A stretch of DNA of 64,000 bases, taken from Lagopus muta (Eukaryota; Chordata; Aves; Galliformes; Phasianidae). Below, in pieces: positions 1-12,645 of this stretch. The stretch is from positions 46,964,967 to 47,028,966 of the forward strand of contig NC_064437.1 of assembly GCF_023343835.1 (NCBI RefSeq), written 5' to 3'. Within the stretch, counting starts at the first letter, position 1. Every line of letters starts with the position of its first letter. The notes beneath the pieces are model-generated. The model worked only from the letters and a program-made list of their open reading frames with translations, was not told the origin of the DNA and did not search any database. Both the position numbers and the translations under genes were made by a program.

Positions 1-432
1 AACTAATCTAGTGCTAGATCAGAACTCAGGAGATGCTGAGCACCTGCTTCTCCTTTTCAATCACAAAGATATGCAAGTATTCAACACCACAGAAAAAAAA
101 CTCAGAATTGATAACTCCAGAATAATCACAGTAACTATATTCTTAATCATTCATATGCAGAAACCTCATTTTTATTCTATAAAACATACTCATTTCTCTC
201 AGAAAATTTATCTTCTGTGAGCACCTTCTTTAAGGGTCATACAGATGGAAACTTTGTAAACTGAACACTCAGCAGTAGCAGGCAACCTTGCAGGGCTTCT
301 GAAACAAGGTGAAAGACACCCAGCTGCTGGCAGCAGCTAACTTTCAACTCTTTTAACTTCAAAATCTAATTCTATGGGTTTGTGTGTTTTTGATTGCTTG
401 TTTTAAGCGACTGTGTGCTTTCACGTGCTTAC
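1..432 (-). other. TM9SF3 intron 2, partial
   Basis: Sequence downstream of the exon 2 donor. No further exon, repeat or conserved motif is recognisable up to the left edge. Confidence 0.8.
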
Positions 433-628
433 CTTTGAATTTGATGTCAAGACCACTAAATTCCAATTCTACTCCTTGAAGTGCTTCTCCTAGGGTTTCG
501 TGGTAATGGCTGATGCTTTTTTTTGATCCCACGCAGAAAGGAAGAGAGAAATATTTGTATGTTTCTTGGCGATTGTGATAAGGTCCTACTGTATTCATCC
601 ATAAAACAACTTCCTCTTTATCTTGGTA
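433..628 (-). CDS. TM9SF3: TM9SF3 exon 2 (luminal domain)
   Basis: The exon is 196 nt, bounded by acceptor ttccag and donor gtaagc. It encodes residues 33-97, including the [20 protein letters not shown] block that is strongly conserved in TM9SF proteins. It ends with one base of a split codon (phase 1). Confidence 0.97.
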
Positions 629-3600
629 CTGGAAGACAAAGTTTATTGAGTTAGATGAGAATCCCAGCAGAATAAAAACATTCTAGAAGCTTTCCCATTC
701 ATACAGCTAGTAAAGCAGGGTAGTTCAATCACAATAAACAGTTACTTTTAAAGACAATCTGCTGTTATCTTTTGGATGAGAGTAGATACAGAACAGGATT
801 TTTTAGCCTGCTTTCCATTGAAATAAAGGATTTAGCCGAGAGCCTACCATTAAGTATCAAAAGAGGGGGATGCGTCACACAAATTTGAAAGAGAAACAGA
901 AGATGTAAAGAGAAGAACTGAGGAAAAGCAGAAACTGCAAACTAACTTTGTACAGGTTTTGGGGAAACATGCACCAGTTGAAAGCAAAACTCCATGCACC
1001 TCCACTCAGAGAAAGAAAGTATCAAAATTTGTTAAACAGAATCTTAGCAAGCAAATTAGACAACAACCCATGGCGACAGACACATGGTGCTTCCCTAAAA
1101 CACATCTCTTCATTGTTGTGACGGTATAAATTACGTACAGAATCGCGAGGAGCACGCAGTGCCTTACAGGAAGCACTACAGCTCAACTGAGGCACACCTA
1201 CAGGAGCCAAAAGACAGAACCGTCAGACAGAAGAACTGTTACTTTGATACATCTCCAACATTCTCTCTGAAAAGCCAGACAGGCAATGAGTCTGGTGGCT
1301 GTCATGAAATTCTTTGTGGAAAGAACCGCCTTCAACTTTCCACAGCTACTGTCAGCCAGCAAAAATCACTCCTTGGCTAGCAGCCACTGGGCTTTTTTGG
1401 TCGCTGTTTAAGAAAAGTTCTTATCACTATTCATCTATCAGTATTCCAACTCTGCCTAAATTCAAGAGAATTAAGTGATTTGAAATCACTACTTGTGCTG
1501 CATCCAAATATACCTGGATTAGATACCAGATTTGCAGGTAACTACAAAGCCTCACACATCCAAAACAATTCCTTCTTTACTGTAGACTGGGAGGCAATGA
1601 TCTAACTTCTCAGGCAGAAAGAAACTGGCTGCAACCATGCACACCTGCAAACACGTTCATCGTACAGATCCTGGTTTGGTACACTACATAAGAATAAAGT
1701 ACTATTTTAAGGCCAATTTGCAAATACCAAACACTCCAGAGATGAAACAAAAGTCAACTGTTAATAAGCCTCTTTCATAGAGTAGAGCTGAGATATTTAA
1801 TATAACTCTCCACCCCCCCTTTTTAACAAATGAAGAAGTGTTCTTCAACTGCACTTAATTTGAATAACCACTGTCATACCAACATGTTAACTCAGACATA
1901 ATCAGCTATACTTGGAATGCAATAAATTCTACAGATATGATGCTTAAAAGCTGAAGTCAACAATTTAAACAGGCATATTTTGGGAAATATACTCCTTTAT
2001 GCAGATACATCACCTCAACCACACGCCTTATCTTTTTGTTTCCAAAAATACATGCTGTGTGAGCTCCCACAAGAAATGCTAAGTATCTCACTAATTTCAC
2101 TCTGAACAGCAACAGAGGCCAAAGAGTCAGCAGTGCCACATAACTGGCCACAAAAGGCACACAGACAGTGAAAGAGCTCAGAAGGATAAAGAACATCAGC
2201 AATGGAGAAAAGAAAAAGTAAACAGCACAGCAAGAGAAAGTAGACATTCCTCCTCTCTGCCAGCAACCAGAAAGGTTATACCAGTGCAGTACAGTTGCCC
2301 AATTTCCAGTAGATGCTGGGAGAGAAGGAAGAAAGAAAAATTATTTTCAGTCCCCTCAGCAGCAGAAAGCGGAATGCACACGAGCATGCTGCCTTCAGCT
2401 CTTGCCAATATAGTCAGGGACCAGTTGGTCAGTACCTCTTTCTGTTGTTATGCCTAGATCACTTCTGTTTCTTCTCTAGCAGCTGTAAGACACATTTACA
2501 GCCCTTTCTCAGAACAGTCATAACTTGTCGAGGCATCAATTTAGCCCTTGTAATGCAACCGCTTGCATGTAAATCAAGTTATGTCTCTTTACAGCCTTTA
2601 CTAATGGAATAAGACAACATTCTCAGGTCTGTAAATTCATTTTTAATGGTGCCTGGAAAAAAAAGAAGGCACTGATCACTGTTATACTTAGTTATTTTCT
2701 TCTGCCTTGCTTCATACTGAGTTGGGAATCCTGCAAGTGACACAATCCAACTTCAACACATACAGCAGCTGAAGTTCCTAGCTGTGGGCAGCAAACTTCC
2801 CTCAGCACAAAAATGCAGACATTATCATAGATGTATAGAAGAAAAGATCTCTTTCAAGGAAGTCTGTAATACAGGCAGTCACAATATCTCAGCTTAAAAT
2901 TAAGCCTAGTTTTCTGCTGCAGCTCAAGGAGTTCAGCACAATCTGACACGAGCTACGCTGCTTTTCCACCAGAAATCTGTCCATTTGTTTTTCTCCAAAA
3001 TGCATACAGCCAGCCTTTCCCCTGGATTACGGCATTCTTTTGTACAAAATAGATCTTCCCTTTGCTGCTGAGGCCTCAACAACCAAGCAACAGTCAGTCA
3101 CAAAGTCACTGGGGCTCCCCAGTGAAGCCCAGTAAGACTTTCTCAGTCTTTAGATGTCAGAAGATGCAAGAAGATGCTCCCAAGGCTGGTTCTACAAGCC
3201 TTTTTTTTAAGTGGTAAGGCAATTAGGCATTAAGAAACCAGAGATACCAAGAAACATGACTGCCTTCACAATGTCCAAGCACCTACAAGTAGCAGTGGTG
3301 AAGCACTTACCAAAAGCACTAGCAGAAGATAAGCCCTATTTGGACAAGACAAAGAAATTGAGCCTCTTCTCAGACTGTTCTGTCACCTCTGTAAGATGAT
3401 TGCCAGTAAAAATGTCATTCCAGGAAAGAGATCATGTAAGATAAGTTGCTTAATAAAAAAGACCTGGTTTAATTGGAACAAAAGCACTCAAGTATGCTCA
3501 ATCAGTACAGATTAGATTTTAGTCAGCCCATTCACAGAGTCTTGCAGAGGTTTCAACTATTGCCAGCTCCTTTATAAATTCTTTCAGGATATCTGAAGCC

Positions 3601-6600
3601 TCTTAAGATCTGTGGGGAGCTGGAGGCCATGGAAAATAGGGAGAAAATTCCACCTCCACCTTCCATTCTTGGTAGAAACAACACACTGAAGAAACTATTC
3701 TTATATCAGTTATCAGCCACAGATAAAACCAGACAAAATAACCAAACAGAACCTTGAACTTCTATTTTTTCTATTCTGATACTGCCTGATGAACAACTGT
3801 TCAACTATATTTTTTGAGTTTTGAATGCACCAGAGCAAAACAAAACCCTACAGCTGTTTGTTAACTTTAAGAGGCAAGACAGCAATAGCATATAGTCAAT
3901 ACCAACATGGAATAAGACAGGAGGCAGTTTAATGACCTCATTTTAACAACTGTCATTTAGCAATATGAAAATGGTGTAACCAGCAGTGACATATTTTCCT
4001 TCTCTTCCTCCTCACTGCGTTCACATCCTCTATTTGGTCTCCATCAACATTCTGCAAGCATTGACGAATGTCAATAGGTGCCATTTTTTCTTCATGGAGG
4101 AATTCAATGACACACCTCTGCTTGATACTCAATTCCATGTCAGATGCCATTCTGTCAGACAGCCCTTCTGCTGCCATCTGTCACACAGCAACAAAACATA
4201 ACAGAACATTGGTGGGCAATTTCAGTCTCTACTGCCATACCCCCAACATCTGCCTCTCACGTTCTGGATCAGCACAATAGAACAGGAGGCATTATTTTCA
4301 GCACAGCCCTTGCTGTACCAAGAGCTCTATCAGTAGAGACACAGAACAAACGAAAGAGGCCAATTGCAACGCACAAGAATATCCATGTCAAGAGACGAAG
4401 TTAAATTCTGTCTTCTTACAAGATCTAAATGGAAATGTCATGCTCCCATGACACGTGCAATAAGATTTTTGAGTCACTGCTTGACTCATCATCGTCTCTT
4501 TTCTAAAAATCCTGTAGCAAAGATTTCTGTTACAGCTGTATCTAAACCACTGAGGCTTACAAATAATGAAATAACTGTCAAATGGTAAAATAATTTGAAG
4601 CACAGTTTACCATCTGTGAAGTCGATTCCAGATAACTGGAATGATTAGAATTTAATATCTACAGTTACATTTACGTATCAGTGCAACATTATTCTTTGTG
4701 AAAACAAACTACAACATATTCCTAATGTGAAAGACTTATTTTGATGTATTAAAGTGTTTTAGAATTTCAGCTCTTTCAAAACCTCCTTTTTGATCTCCGT
4801 TCTCTTTTCTGAATTGTCCACACAGCACTGAACAGCAGAAAGGCTGCTTGTCGTGAACTGGGAGAGCCAGCGCCCTGCTAAGCACACAGATACTGACAAG
4901 GCAATTGAGCAGATGTCACCACGTCAAAAAAGGTCAACAAATAAGATGCTGCAACCTCCACTCTGCTGTACATCAGCAAGCTCTGCTGGTACAACTACGA
5001 AGGAGTTTTAGATATGTTTTGTTTCCTGTAACTTATGAAAAAGATAGCATTCGTTCTGTAAGCGTAGCCTTTTCTGCACTAAGCTTAATATTAGTTCAGT
5101 AATTTCAGTAACCAAATTCAGCATAAAATGATCTATTCTGACTGTGTAAGAGCACAGTGGCAGACAAAAACAAGTCACAGCATCAACACAAGCTGCCCAT
5201 CTCCCGACTGTACACCGGTACAATTTGACTTATGGGAGGTCCATCTTCAGAAACCTCCCCTACAACTGACACCACAGTGCTGGAGGACCAACCAAAGCAC
5301 AACTGAGCAGCAGCTGTAACACCTATCACAGCTGTGGACATCCATCCCAGAGCCCCACAAGATGGCTGTGAGACAGAACAACCCTAAACCTACCCACATC
5401 CCAACAAGGCAGCACACTGACGGTCAAGTGCACAGCAGAACATGGAAGGGGCAGGAAGCCAGCACAAGTTTGCACCACCCAAGTGTTGACTTCTGACAAT
5501 GCAAGTGCTGAAAACTCACACCTGTGTGCCAACTTAAAGCTTAAAACGAAGACAATTTCCATATGTATGCATGTTTTTAAAACAATTCAAGCATGGAGAT
5601 ACTGAGTTCATCTTTGGCACAGGGCATAAAACTTTCATTGCCATTACTCAAAAAGGCACCTGCAACATGGGATGTAATTCAACATTCCCTTTGTACAACT
5701 GTAGACATTAGTATGGCAACCCTACAAATAAGCACTTTGCCCCATAGAACAAGAAAGGCTAGATTAAGCCAGTAAATGAAAAGCTGCAGAAAAGGACACG
5801 ACATCGGTAGGTTACTGATATTTTTCAACCATTAAAAACACCTTGCAAAAAATGATGGACATACACAGGATTACAATTACCAGACTTTATGTGATGATTC
5901 AGCAAGATGATTTCAAAACAAGACTTTCCTTCAGACACCCTGCAATTTTACTCCTCTCCTCAAGCTGAAGCCTGGAGCGAGGCTTTCCAAAAAGCACCAC
6001 TTAAGCACCAGCACTTGTTTCAGGGGAAAAAGGAACAATATTATCAGCGATTGGCACAGCAAAACTGCAGAAGCAGGACAGGAAATAACACAGGCAGCAA
6101 CCCAGACTCAATTATCAAGTAATATCCCAGGCTTCAAGTCCCCCATATCTTACAGATATTCTATCAGCCTCTGTGATAATGCGCAACGGCAGCTCATATC
6201 TGCAGTCAATTAAACCAGGGATTTCTGCCTTATGCTCTCCTTCTGACAGAGCAAGTGATTTCCAGCAATGTCTTTACATTTCTCTGATTGTCAGGGCTCA
6301 CCAAAACGCCACACATTCTGAGCCACGGTTCAAGCAGGCCCCCAACAGCCTCAGCTCCTGCTGCACAAGGCTGCCCAGCACACCACGTCCTGCTTCCCTG
6401 ACAGCTACTTCACCTCTTCAAAATGGAACCATGACAACTTCAAAAAGGACCGGGGCTGCTTGTCTGCACACAGCTTTGTAAGCAAAGATATATTTAGGCA
6501 CATGGAAACGTATTCTACAGTGTTTCTCTAGCTGACAGTTCATAGCTACTACACAATTTTCACAATTTTATGCATTATTTTAAACAAGTTTTACAATCCC

Positions 6601-9280
6601 AGAACTTGAATGTATCAGGTTGTAAGCACAGCAAAAACACTCCTCTCAATCATTACAAATGAAGAACTTTGCTGCTAGGTACAGCCTATCTTGCATCTGC
6701 TTTTCAATATCTGTCATTTATTTCCATGCTTACGAAGTACTGATAACTGAACTGAAGCAACATTACAATTCAATGCTACCTACTCCCTGGACCATTACCT
6801 GTGACAAAAGTCTCAGGGCATCTCACAAGTTTTTTGTGGTTTATTTTAACATCAGCTCCATCAAGTCAAGTCACAGAGGACGCAGTAGCCAAGTGGCAAT
6901 GGCAGCCCGGCAGCCCCACAGCAACCGCCTCGCCTCTGCAGGGTCGCGTGGCAAGGTCACATCACACAGTGGTCAATACACGGCACAAAGCTCAGAACGA
7001 AGGCAAACCACAGGTACATCACATGCTCTGAAGCACGAAAATCAGTCGAAGAATCAGCGGGCAAGTTATCAGTCTCTGATAAATTCTTCTGTTGTGCTCT
7101 GAAGTTACACTGATGCCATTTGAAACACCAAGGCAGTCAAATCCCAATTTCCTCTCTACTCTCTATTAATTTTAAGCAGCCAAGTCCTTATTGTGTAACT
7201 GCTTTATGTTATCCTTTCCCTAATTTTTAAAACCCTATACACACGCTTAAGACACAGCACACCTTCTGTAAATGTTATTGATTCAGCAAAGCTACCCACA
7301 CCCAGTATCTCCATAAACACTACTACTCTTGTGGTAATTGCTTCCTCACTTCTAAGGTTATAATATAAACAACATAGATAAAGCATAGCAGCAAATTGAA
7401 CACCATGCACTAAAACACGCAGCACAGTACACACTTCATTTTACCGTGTTTACATTCTGTATTACAGCAGCAATAAAGGAACAGAAGATTAACCTGCTAA
7501 CGTGGAAGGCAGTACTTCCAAGCACTGTGCATGTCTGACACAGAGCAGCCAGGGGCTGGGGAACAAGGATAGCACGGGGCTATCTATTTCGCTGAAGTCA
7601 ACGAAAAGCCACCAAGTTCTGAATCAGTACACCACTATTTCTCCACCACTTCCCAAAAGGAAGCAGAGCCTCTGGAACATAACGTAGCACTGGGATTGCA
7701 GGGAAAGCCATCTTCCAACTGCAATCATTTTCAACACTGAAAATTCACTAAAACGCAGCCTTTAAGGAATGCCTCCTACAGGCTCTTAATCTCAAAAATC
7801 ACCATGCTAATCAAAATCCTCTTTATGCTTCACTTGTGCTATTAGTGCTTCCACCCCCACATCTCATGCGATATTAAAGGTTCAGAACATCCGAGCGGGG
7901 CAACAGCCTTCCAAAAAAAGATAACTGTCCTCTTACATCAACTATTCTTAACCTGCCACGTGATGTGCCTGCACTGGACATCACGCAAACCAGAATACCA
8001 ACCCAGGGGACAGAGATACAATTTCGGAGACTTCTGTAATTTAGATTTTAAAAAGTCAACTGAACTTAAAAATGACTTTGTAATTTCCATTAATAATTGC
8101 TTAAGCGATTGTTCAGGAGACCTAAAGCCATCAAGTGAATTCACTTCTGAAGAGAGAGCTCTTAAAAAATAACAATTAAAAAAAAAAGTGATAAAAATGA
8201 ATGCCAGCTTTATGAAGTGCTCCTCTCCCCATAGAGCTGCCAACTCTACAAGGAGGAAATCCCAAAAGCAAACAGCCTTTAAGACAGACTCATCTGCTCC
8301 CCGGAAGCACTTGGCTTTGCTTTCCTGTCATTAGCAGCAGCACCAATAAACCCCATTCACTTTCTAAAAACAAAGGCTATTCTAAACAACGTTCAAGTTT
8401 CACGAAGGCACTGAATTATGCACACACACACTACTGTCTGCGTGCACACTATCGGTGCCATTCTGCCGTCTCACTGAAATACTTATCGAGCTCCCCATGC
8501 AGCACCAAGGACGAACGCCGGTAGCGGCCAGGCTGCAGGCAGGGGCGGCACCCAGCCCAGCCCGGGGCAGCACAGCCCTTCCGTGACAGAACGCGCAGCT
8601 TCAGCACGGCGCCGTCCCATGCCACGCTCACAGCCCAAAAAGCGCAGCTTCCGCCCAGGCGCAGAGGAGGCCGCGGGGGATACCACGGCACCGGCGGAGC
8701 GGAAGGCGATGACGCGACCTATTTACTTTCCGCGGTATGCTGGAGGGCTTTAGAGAACCCTTTGGCGGCGGTGCCCGCGCAAACCCTCCGCGGCCGCCCG
8801 TCCCGAAGCTGAGCTCGGCGCCCTGCTGGGAGGAGGGGCCCGGCGCTGAGCAAACACGGCGGCACGCCTGCCGTGAGCGCGGCTCCGGGACAGGGCGGCA
8901 GCACTCGCGGCCGCCACGCTGCCGGTGGCACCGGGAAGACCCGCAGAAGAAGCCCCCGTGCCCGCTCTCCCGGGGCGGCCCGAGCGTGCGGCCCGCACCC
9001 TTACAGCGCGGCTCCCGGTACCGCTCCCGCTTCCGCACAGCAACGACGGCAGCCCGAGCGGCGCGGCCGGCGCGGCCCTCCGCCCTCTCCCCGCAGGCCA
9101 CGACCCGCCGCCTCCCGCCAGCCCCGGGTACCGACGCCCCTCGGAGGCACGGACAGGCCGCGCCTCGGCCCGGGCCCGCCTCACCGTGTGCACGTGCTCG
9201 TCGGCGCGGACGCGCGGCGGCAGGCAGAGGAGCAGCAGCGCGGCGGCCGCGCGGAGCAGCAACTGCCCGGGCGCCGCCAT
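433..9280 (-). CDS. TM9SF3: TM9SF3, transmembrane 9 superfamily member 3 (5' part, two exons)
   Basis: TM9SF3 is a nonaspanin: a signal peptide, a luminal N-terminal domain, then nine membrane helices. Family members act in Golgi/endosome membrane-protein trafficking. Two coding exons are visible. Exon 1 (9185-9280) gives the start Met, a run of Ala/Leu forming a signal peptide, and ADEHVHT after the likely cleavage site. Exon 2 (433-628) continues with [19 protein letters not shown], near-identical to what I recall of mammalian TM9SF3. The exon 1 donor and exon 2 acceptor join in phase 0. Exon 2 ends in phase 1 after residue 97, so the remaining roughly 490 residues, including every membrane helix, lie left of the window. 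PIK3AP1 lies upstream on the same strand, as in human 10q24. The signal peptide differs from the mammalian one, as is usual for such segments. Confidence 0.96.
629..9184 (-). other. TM9SF3 intron 1
   Basis: An intron of about 8.6 kb, AT-rich except for its right end, which enters the promoter CpG island. The short open frames in it show no family resemblance and no paired splice sites. No CR1 copy or RNA gene was recognised. Confidence 0.8.
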
Positions 9281-9560
9281 CTCGGGCCTCCGCGTCCCCG
9301 CGCACGCAGCAGGCCCCGCCGCGGAGCCGGCCCGCGCCCCGCCACCAACGCCGACCTGCGACGCCACTTCCGGTCCGCCCGGCCACGTCATCCGGCCGCA
9401 CGCCGGAAGCGGGCTGCCTACGGCGGCCGACAGGGGCCGTGGAGCGCCGCGCGGGGCAGCCCTCAGCGCTTCCTCCCGGCGGGGCGGGGCGCAGGGAGCG
9501 GCCGAGGGGCGCTGACCCAAGCACGGCCCAGGTCTGAGACACGCGGCAGCGTTATGGGGA
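8500..9560. promoter_or_regulatory. CpG island and promoter region of TM9SF3
   Basis: Base composition rises sharply to very GC-rich with many CG dinucleotides, covering exon 1 and the start of intron 1. Upstream of the ATG (higher coordinates) are ETS-type ACTTCCGG at 9366-9373, CRE-like CACGTCA at 9384-9390 and a second ETS core CCGGAAG at 9403-9409. ETS plus CRE-like sites without a TATA box are typical of housekeeping promoters. The transcription start cannot be fixed from sequence. Confidence 0.8.
9185..9280 (-). CDS. TM9SF3: TM9SF3 exon 1 (signal peptide)
   Basis: These 32 codons run from ATG (complement of 9278-9280) to the donor gtgagg starting at 9184. The start has a strong Kozak context, with G at -3 and G at +4. 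Residues 1 to about 25 form the signal peptide, with an Ala/Leu-rich core; ADEHVHT begins the mature luminal domain. The exon lies inside a CpG island, so long spurious open frames overlap it on both strands. Confidence 0.95.
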
Positions 9561-11375
9561 GCTCGGTGGAGAAGAGCCGTATTTTAACCGACGGAACTAT
9601 GTTGTAATCGATGAACTGTTAGGACAGCGATCCATCGTTTGGAATGAACGGAGAACCGCGGTGCCACACAACTCGGCCGCAGAGCAGCGTGCAGATTCGC
9701 TCGCGCTCGGTCTGGTCTGCCGCGATGCCCGTGCAGGCACCACAAACTCACAGCGCCATTCCAGAGTGCAAAAGTCTGCGTCCTTATACAGAGCACGGGC
9801 TGACAGGGCAGGCCGAACTGCCCCCGTGTGACAAACAGCCCAGCTTTCCGTGGACAAAGGCAGCAAACTAAGTGCTTCCACGTACCTCTACTAACAAGTC
9901 CAGAAAATGAACATATGAAGCTGAGGAGCTGCCAGCATTAGGTGTTTGCTGACCAGACAATTGCTAACCCAAATACAACCAAGTTTTAGAGGCTAGTTAT
10001 ATTTCAAAAATGAAACCGTGCCATCTCCAGTATGGCACGAGCCAACAAATAGATAGTAAGAGATGAACTGAACACAAGGGCTCAGTGCTGTTGCTTGCCA
10101 CCCCCTGCTTTGTAGACACAGTTCCAAACCCAGAGCTCCGTGGTTGCCACTGCTCTCCATCGCTATCGTCAGAGCTTCTCCCTCTGTGGTCTTCTACATT
10201 CATGACACCATATTCCCAATCTCCTGCCTATCACAGTAACAGCAAGTTCCTTTTAGAAAGAAATATTTGCCCTAACGCATTCAAAACCCTTGCTTATAGT
10301 TTCTTTAAAAAAAAAACAAACTTGGACAACCTTGCTAGCACCGTATGCTTCTTCTCAGTCATTGCACCTCGGTCCAAAGTAGAGCTGAATACCTCTGGGA
10401 GACAGAGAGTGCCTCAATGTCTCTGGTTTATTCAGTGCTCACGTCTCTCAGGCAGAGCCATCTGCTGCAGAGAACAGCGTGAGGCACATTACAAAGAGCA
10501 AACATTCTGCCAAGCCAGCCAGCTGCCACCCGAGTTTGGGTGGCAGCTCAGTGCCCCTGCCTATGGAAGAGCCGTTGACTTTTTACCAGCAATTTTATTA
10601 TCTTCTCAGTCCTTTTACATGGAAACATGCTTTCTTCTCACACTCCTGTCCAAGCATATGTGTGCTTAATCAACAATTTGTTCATATGCAAATGCTTCTC
10701 TAATCTCTTTCAAGCTTTAATTTCAGTGTGTTTTTCAGGTGGTGGCAATACACACCATGGCTCACCCAGCACAACTCAAGTCTACAGATAAGGACTCCAT
10801 ACACTGAGCTGCAAGAAGCTTAAAGCAATTTAATCGAACCAACCCTGGAAACCAATCAAGAAGGGCACAGGAAAGCAGCTCCCAACTCACAGAGAAACCC
10901 TGAACAACAAATACATTAACTCTTCACACTTCATCTACTGACCTGCAGTACACAGTCTGCAGCCCTTTCGTAGCAAGAGTAAGGGCTGTACGAACAGCAC
11001 TTGGCATCATACTCTACAGGTTTTAACACGCAGATGACATTTAGCTTATGCCTATGCCCACAAGACCTGCAGAAGCTTGCAGCTCCCTATACTATCCTCA
11101 TCATGCTGCAAGAGAACAGGGTACAATCCTAACACTGCTCTGCTATAGAGCAAGGGAAGCTTACATACCCTAATGGTAGCATCACATATCCTATATCTCA
11201 CTCATGGCTGGAAGAGGGGGAGTGATTTGAAAACCAAGCAGGCAGCACTCCTTAATGTTCTGCCCTGACTGCTGTCCTGTAGAATTCCCATCTGTGTCAC
11301 TCATGGACAACCAGAACCCCGTACTCATTGTTCCCCAAGAGCCAGGATATGCACACAGAAGATTACAAGGCCTGG

Positions 11376-11379
11376 AAAA

Positions 11380-11403
<24 letters not shown>
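11376..11403 (+). repeat. Poly(A) run
   Basis: Twenty-eight consecutive A bases followed by A-rich sequence. No adjacent retroposon body or target-site duplication was recognised. Confidence 0.9.
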
Positions 11404-11411
<8 letters not shown>

Positions 11412-12494
11412 CAACAACAACCAAAAACTCCACCTTATTTGAATCACCCCAGCCCCCCTGAGATGAAGAATCAAAATAAACTTCTGCTTTATGTGCTTCC
11501 TACATTTGGCAGACACAGCCCAACCGTGAAGCTGTCCTTACATTGGCACGCCCTCAGGCAGAAAAGAGAACTGGACACAGCTGTTGGTGATTCACATTGC
11601 TAGAAAGCCAGAGCAGAGCAAACACAGGCAAGCCCCAGGCAGGATGCCACTGCAGCAGCCAACTGTGCAGCTGGTAGTTGTGAGGTGTGTGCCTCCCGAA
11701 TTTCAGAGTTGCTGTATTATTCCAGAGCATGAAGTGGAAGGTTTTCATGCTGCTACGGTGAACATGCATAAAGAACAAAGCAGTGCTACCGTTTTCTTCC
11801 CCTGATTTAAGAGGTCAGCTGTGTGATTTCAAGTGACAAGTCCCACAATGGCTTATGTACAGCTGTCTTGACACAGCAAATCCCTAGGCAGCTGCCTTGG
11901 GAGCTTTCATGGCAAACACAGCACACCCACATCTCATTAATGTCTATCCTCTCCAGGGAGGGAAGGGAAAAGGCATTTTCAAAATTATAAGCAAAACACA
12001 TTTGTAAAAAGTTAACTTTTCGTCCTCCTGTGGTTTAATAATTACTGGAGAGATTCCATACTTTCTGGACTTTCAGTACCTGCACAGAAAATGTTACACT
12101 GAACAGAACTACACGGCACCTCCTGCTGTAATGAGAATTCTTCAAACAAAGTATTTAATTTGGGGGTTTTGCTTTTTTTCTAAGTAAGTTTTCCAGTGAA
12201 GCCCTTGTACATTGTACTGAAAGTTTGGTTGACAGTGCTTATCAGGATTTAATTTCTAAGAGGATGTGTTCTTTCTTCATCAAAGGGAAACTCCATGTTG
12301 GTGTAGGGCTGCCAAGACATATCAGCACTCTCCTCTTCAACCATGATTTTTCCCTCGAAGTCTTAAAGCATCAGCATTCTTCCAAACAAACAAAAAAAAA
12401 ACTACAGCAGACCAAAAAATCTCAGTGAAAACCATAGGCAGAGCTACCAGAGCTTTAGGGAGGAAGAAAGATACAAAAACATTTGGCTCCCACT

Positions 12495-12503
12495 TATAAA
12501 TAA
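12495..12503 (-). promoter_or_regulatory. AU-rich element nonamer in the PIK3AP1 3' UTR
   Basis: The minus strand reads TTATTTATA, an exact match to the UUAUUUA(U/A)(U/A) instability nonamer, about 90 bases after the stop codon. Such elements recruit TTP-family or HuR proteins. Function here is inferred from the motif alone. Confidence 0.5.
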
Positions 12504-12532
12504 TTTAAGACAACCCAAAAATATCTGTACAA

Positions 12533-12559
12533 ACACACACACATACATATATATATATA
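12533..12559. repeat. CA/TA dinucleotide repeat in the PIK3AP1 3' UTR
   Basis: An acacac tract grades into tatata about 30 bases past the PIK3AP1 stop codon. In the mRNA sense it reads as UA repeats followed by a GU-rich run. Confidence 0.85.
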
Positions 12560-12590
12560 AAAATCTCATATTCCACCGATGTTGAGAGAT

Positions 12591-12645
12591 TCAGCGACCT
12601 CTTGGGGGCACAGGTGGAGGATAAAAGCCTTCACAGTTTACAGGC
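12591..12645 (-). CDS. PIK3AP1: PIK3AP1 exon 17 (last coding exon)
   Basis: 55 nt encoding [17 protein letters not shown] and the stop TGA (complement of 12591-12593). The PPPVPPRGR terminus is identical to the mammalian one as I recall it. Acceptor tttaatag. Confidence 0.96.

Larger units (their letters stand above)
9281..12590. other. Spacer between TM9SF3 and PIK3AP1, including the PIK3AP1 3' UTR
   Basis: The left end is TM9SF3 5' UTR/promoter and the right end is PIK3AP1 3' UTR. Candidate polyadenylation signals for the minus strand are ATTAAA (complement of 12248-12253, 12154-12159, 12034-12039) and AATAAA (complement of 10594-10599 and 10427-10432). Which one is used cannot be decided here. 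A 28-base A run lies at 11376-11403. A 194-codon plus-strand frame at 10085-10669 has no recognisable protein features. Confidence 0.6.

Noticed and set aside
6659-7102. A 147-codon plus-strand open frame in TM9SF3 intron 1.
   Set aside because: Protein-unlike composition, no recognisable motif, opposite strand to the host gene.
8628-9542. Open frames of up to 304 codons on both strands over TM9SF3 exon 1.
   Set aside because: They are by-products of GC-rich sequence with few stop codons. Only the frame with the signal peptide joins to exon 2 in phase.
10085-10669. A 194-codon plus-strand open frame in the spacer between TM9SF3 and PIK3AP1.
   Set aside because: No domain, repeat or family resemblance. 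An open frame of this length is expected about once by chance in a window this size.
11376-11403. Poly(A) run as the tail of a processed pseudogene or SINE.
   Set aside because: No retroposed body or flanking target-site duplication was recognisable beside it.
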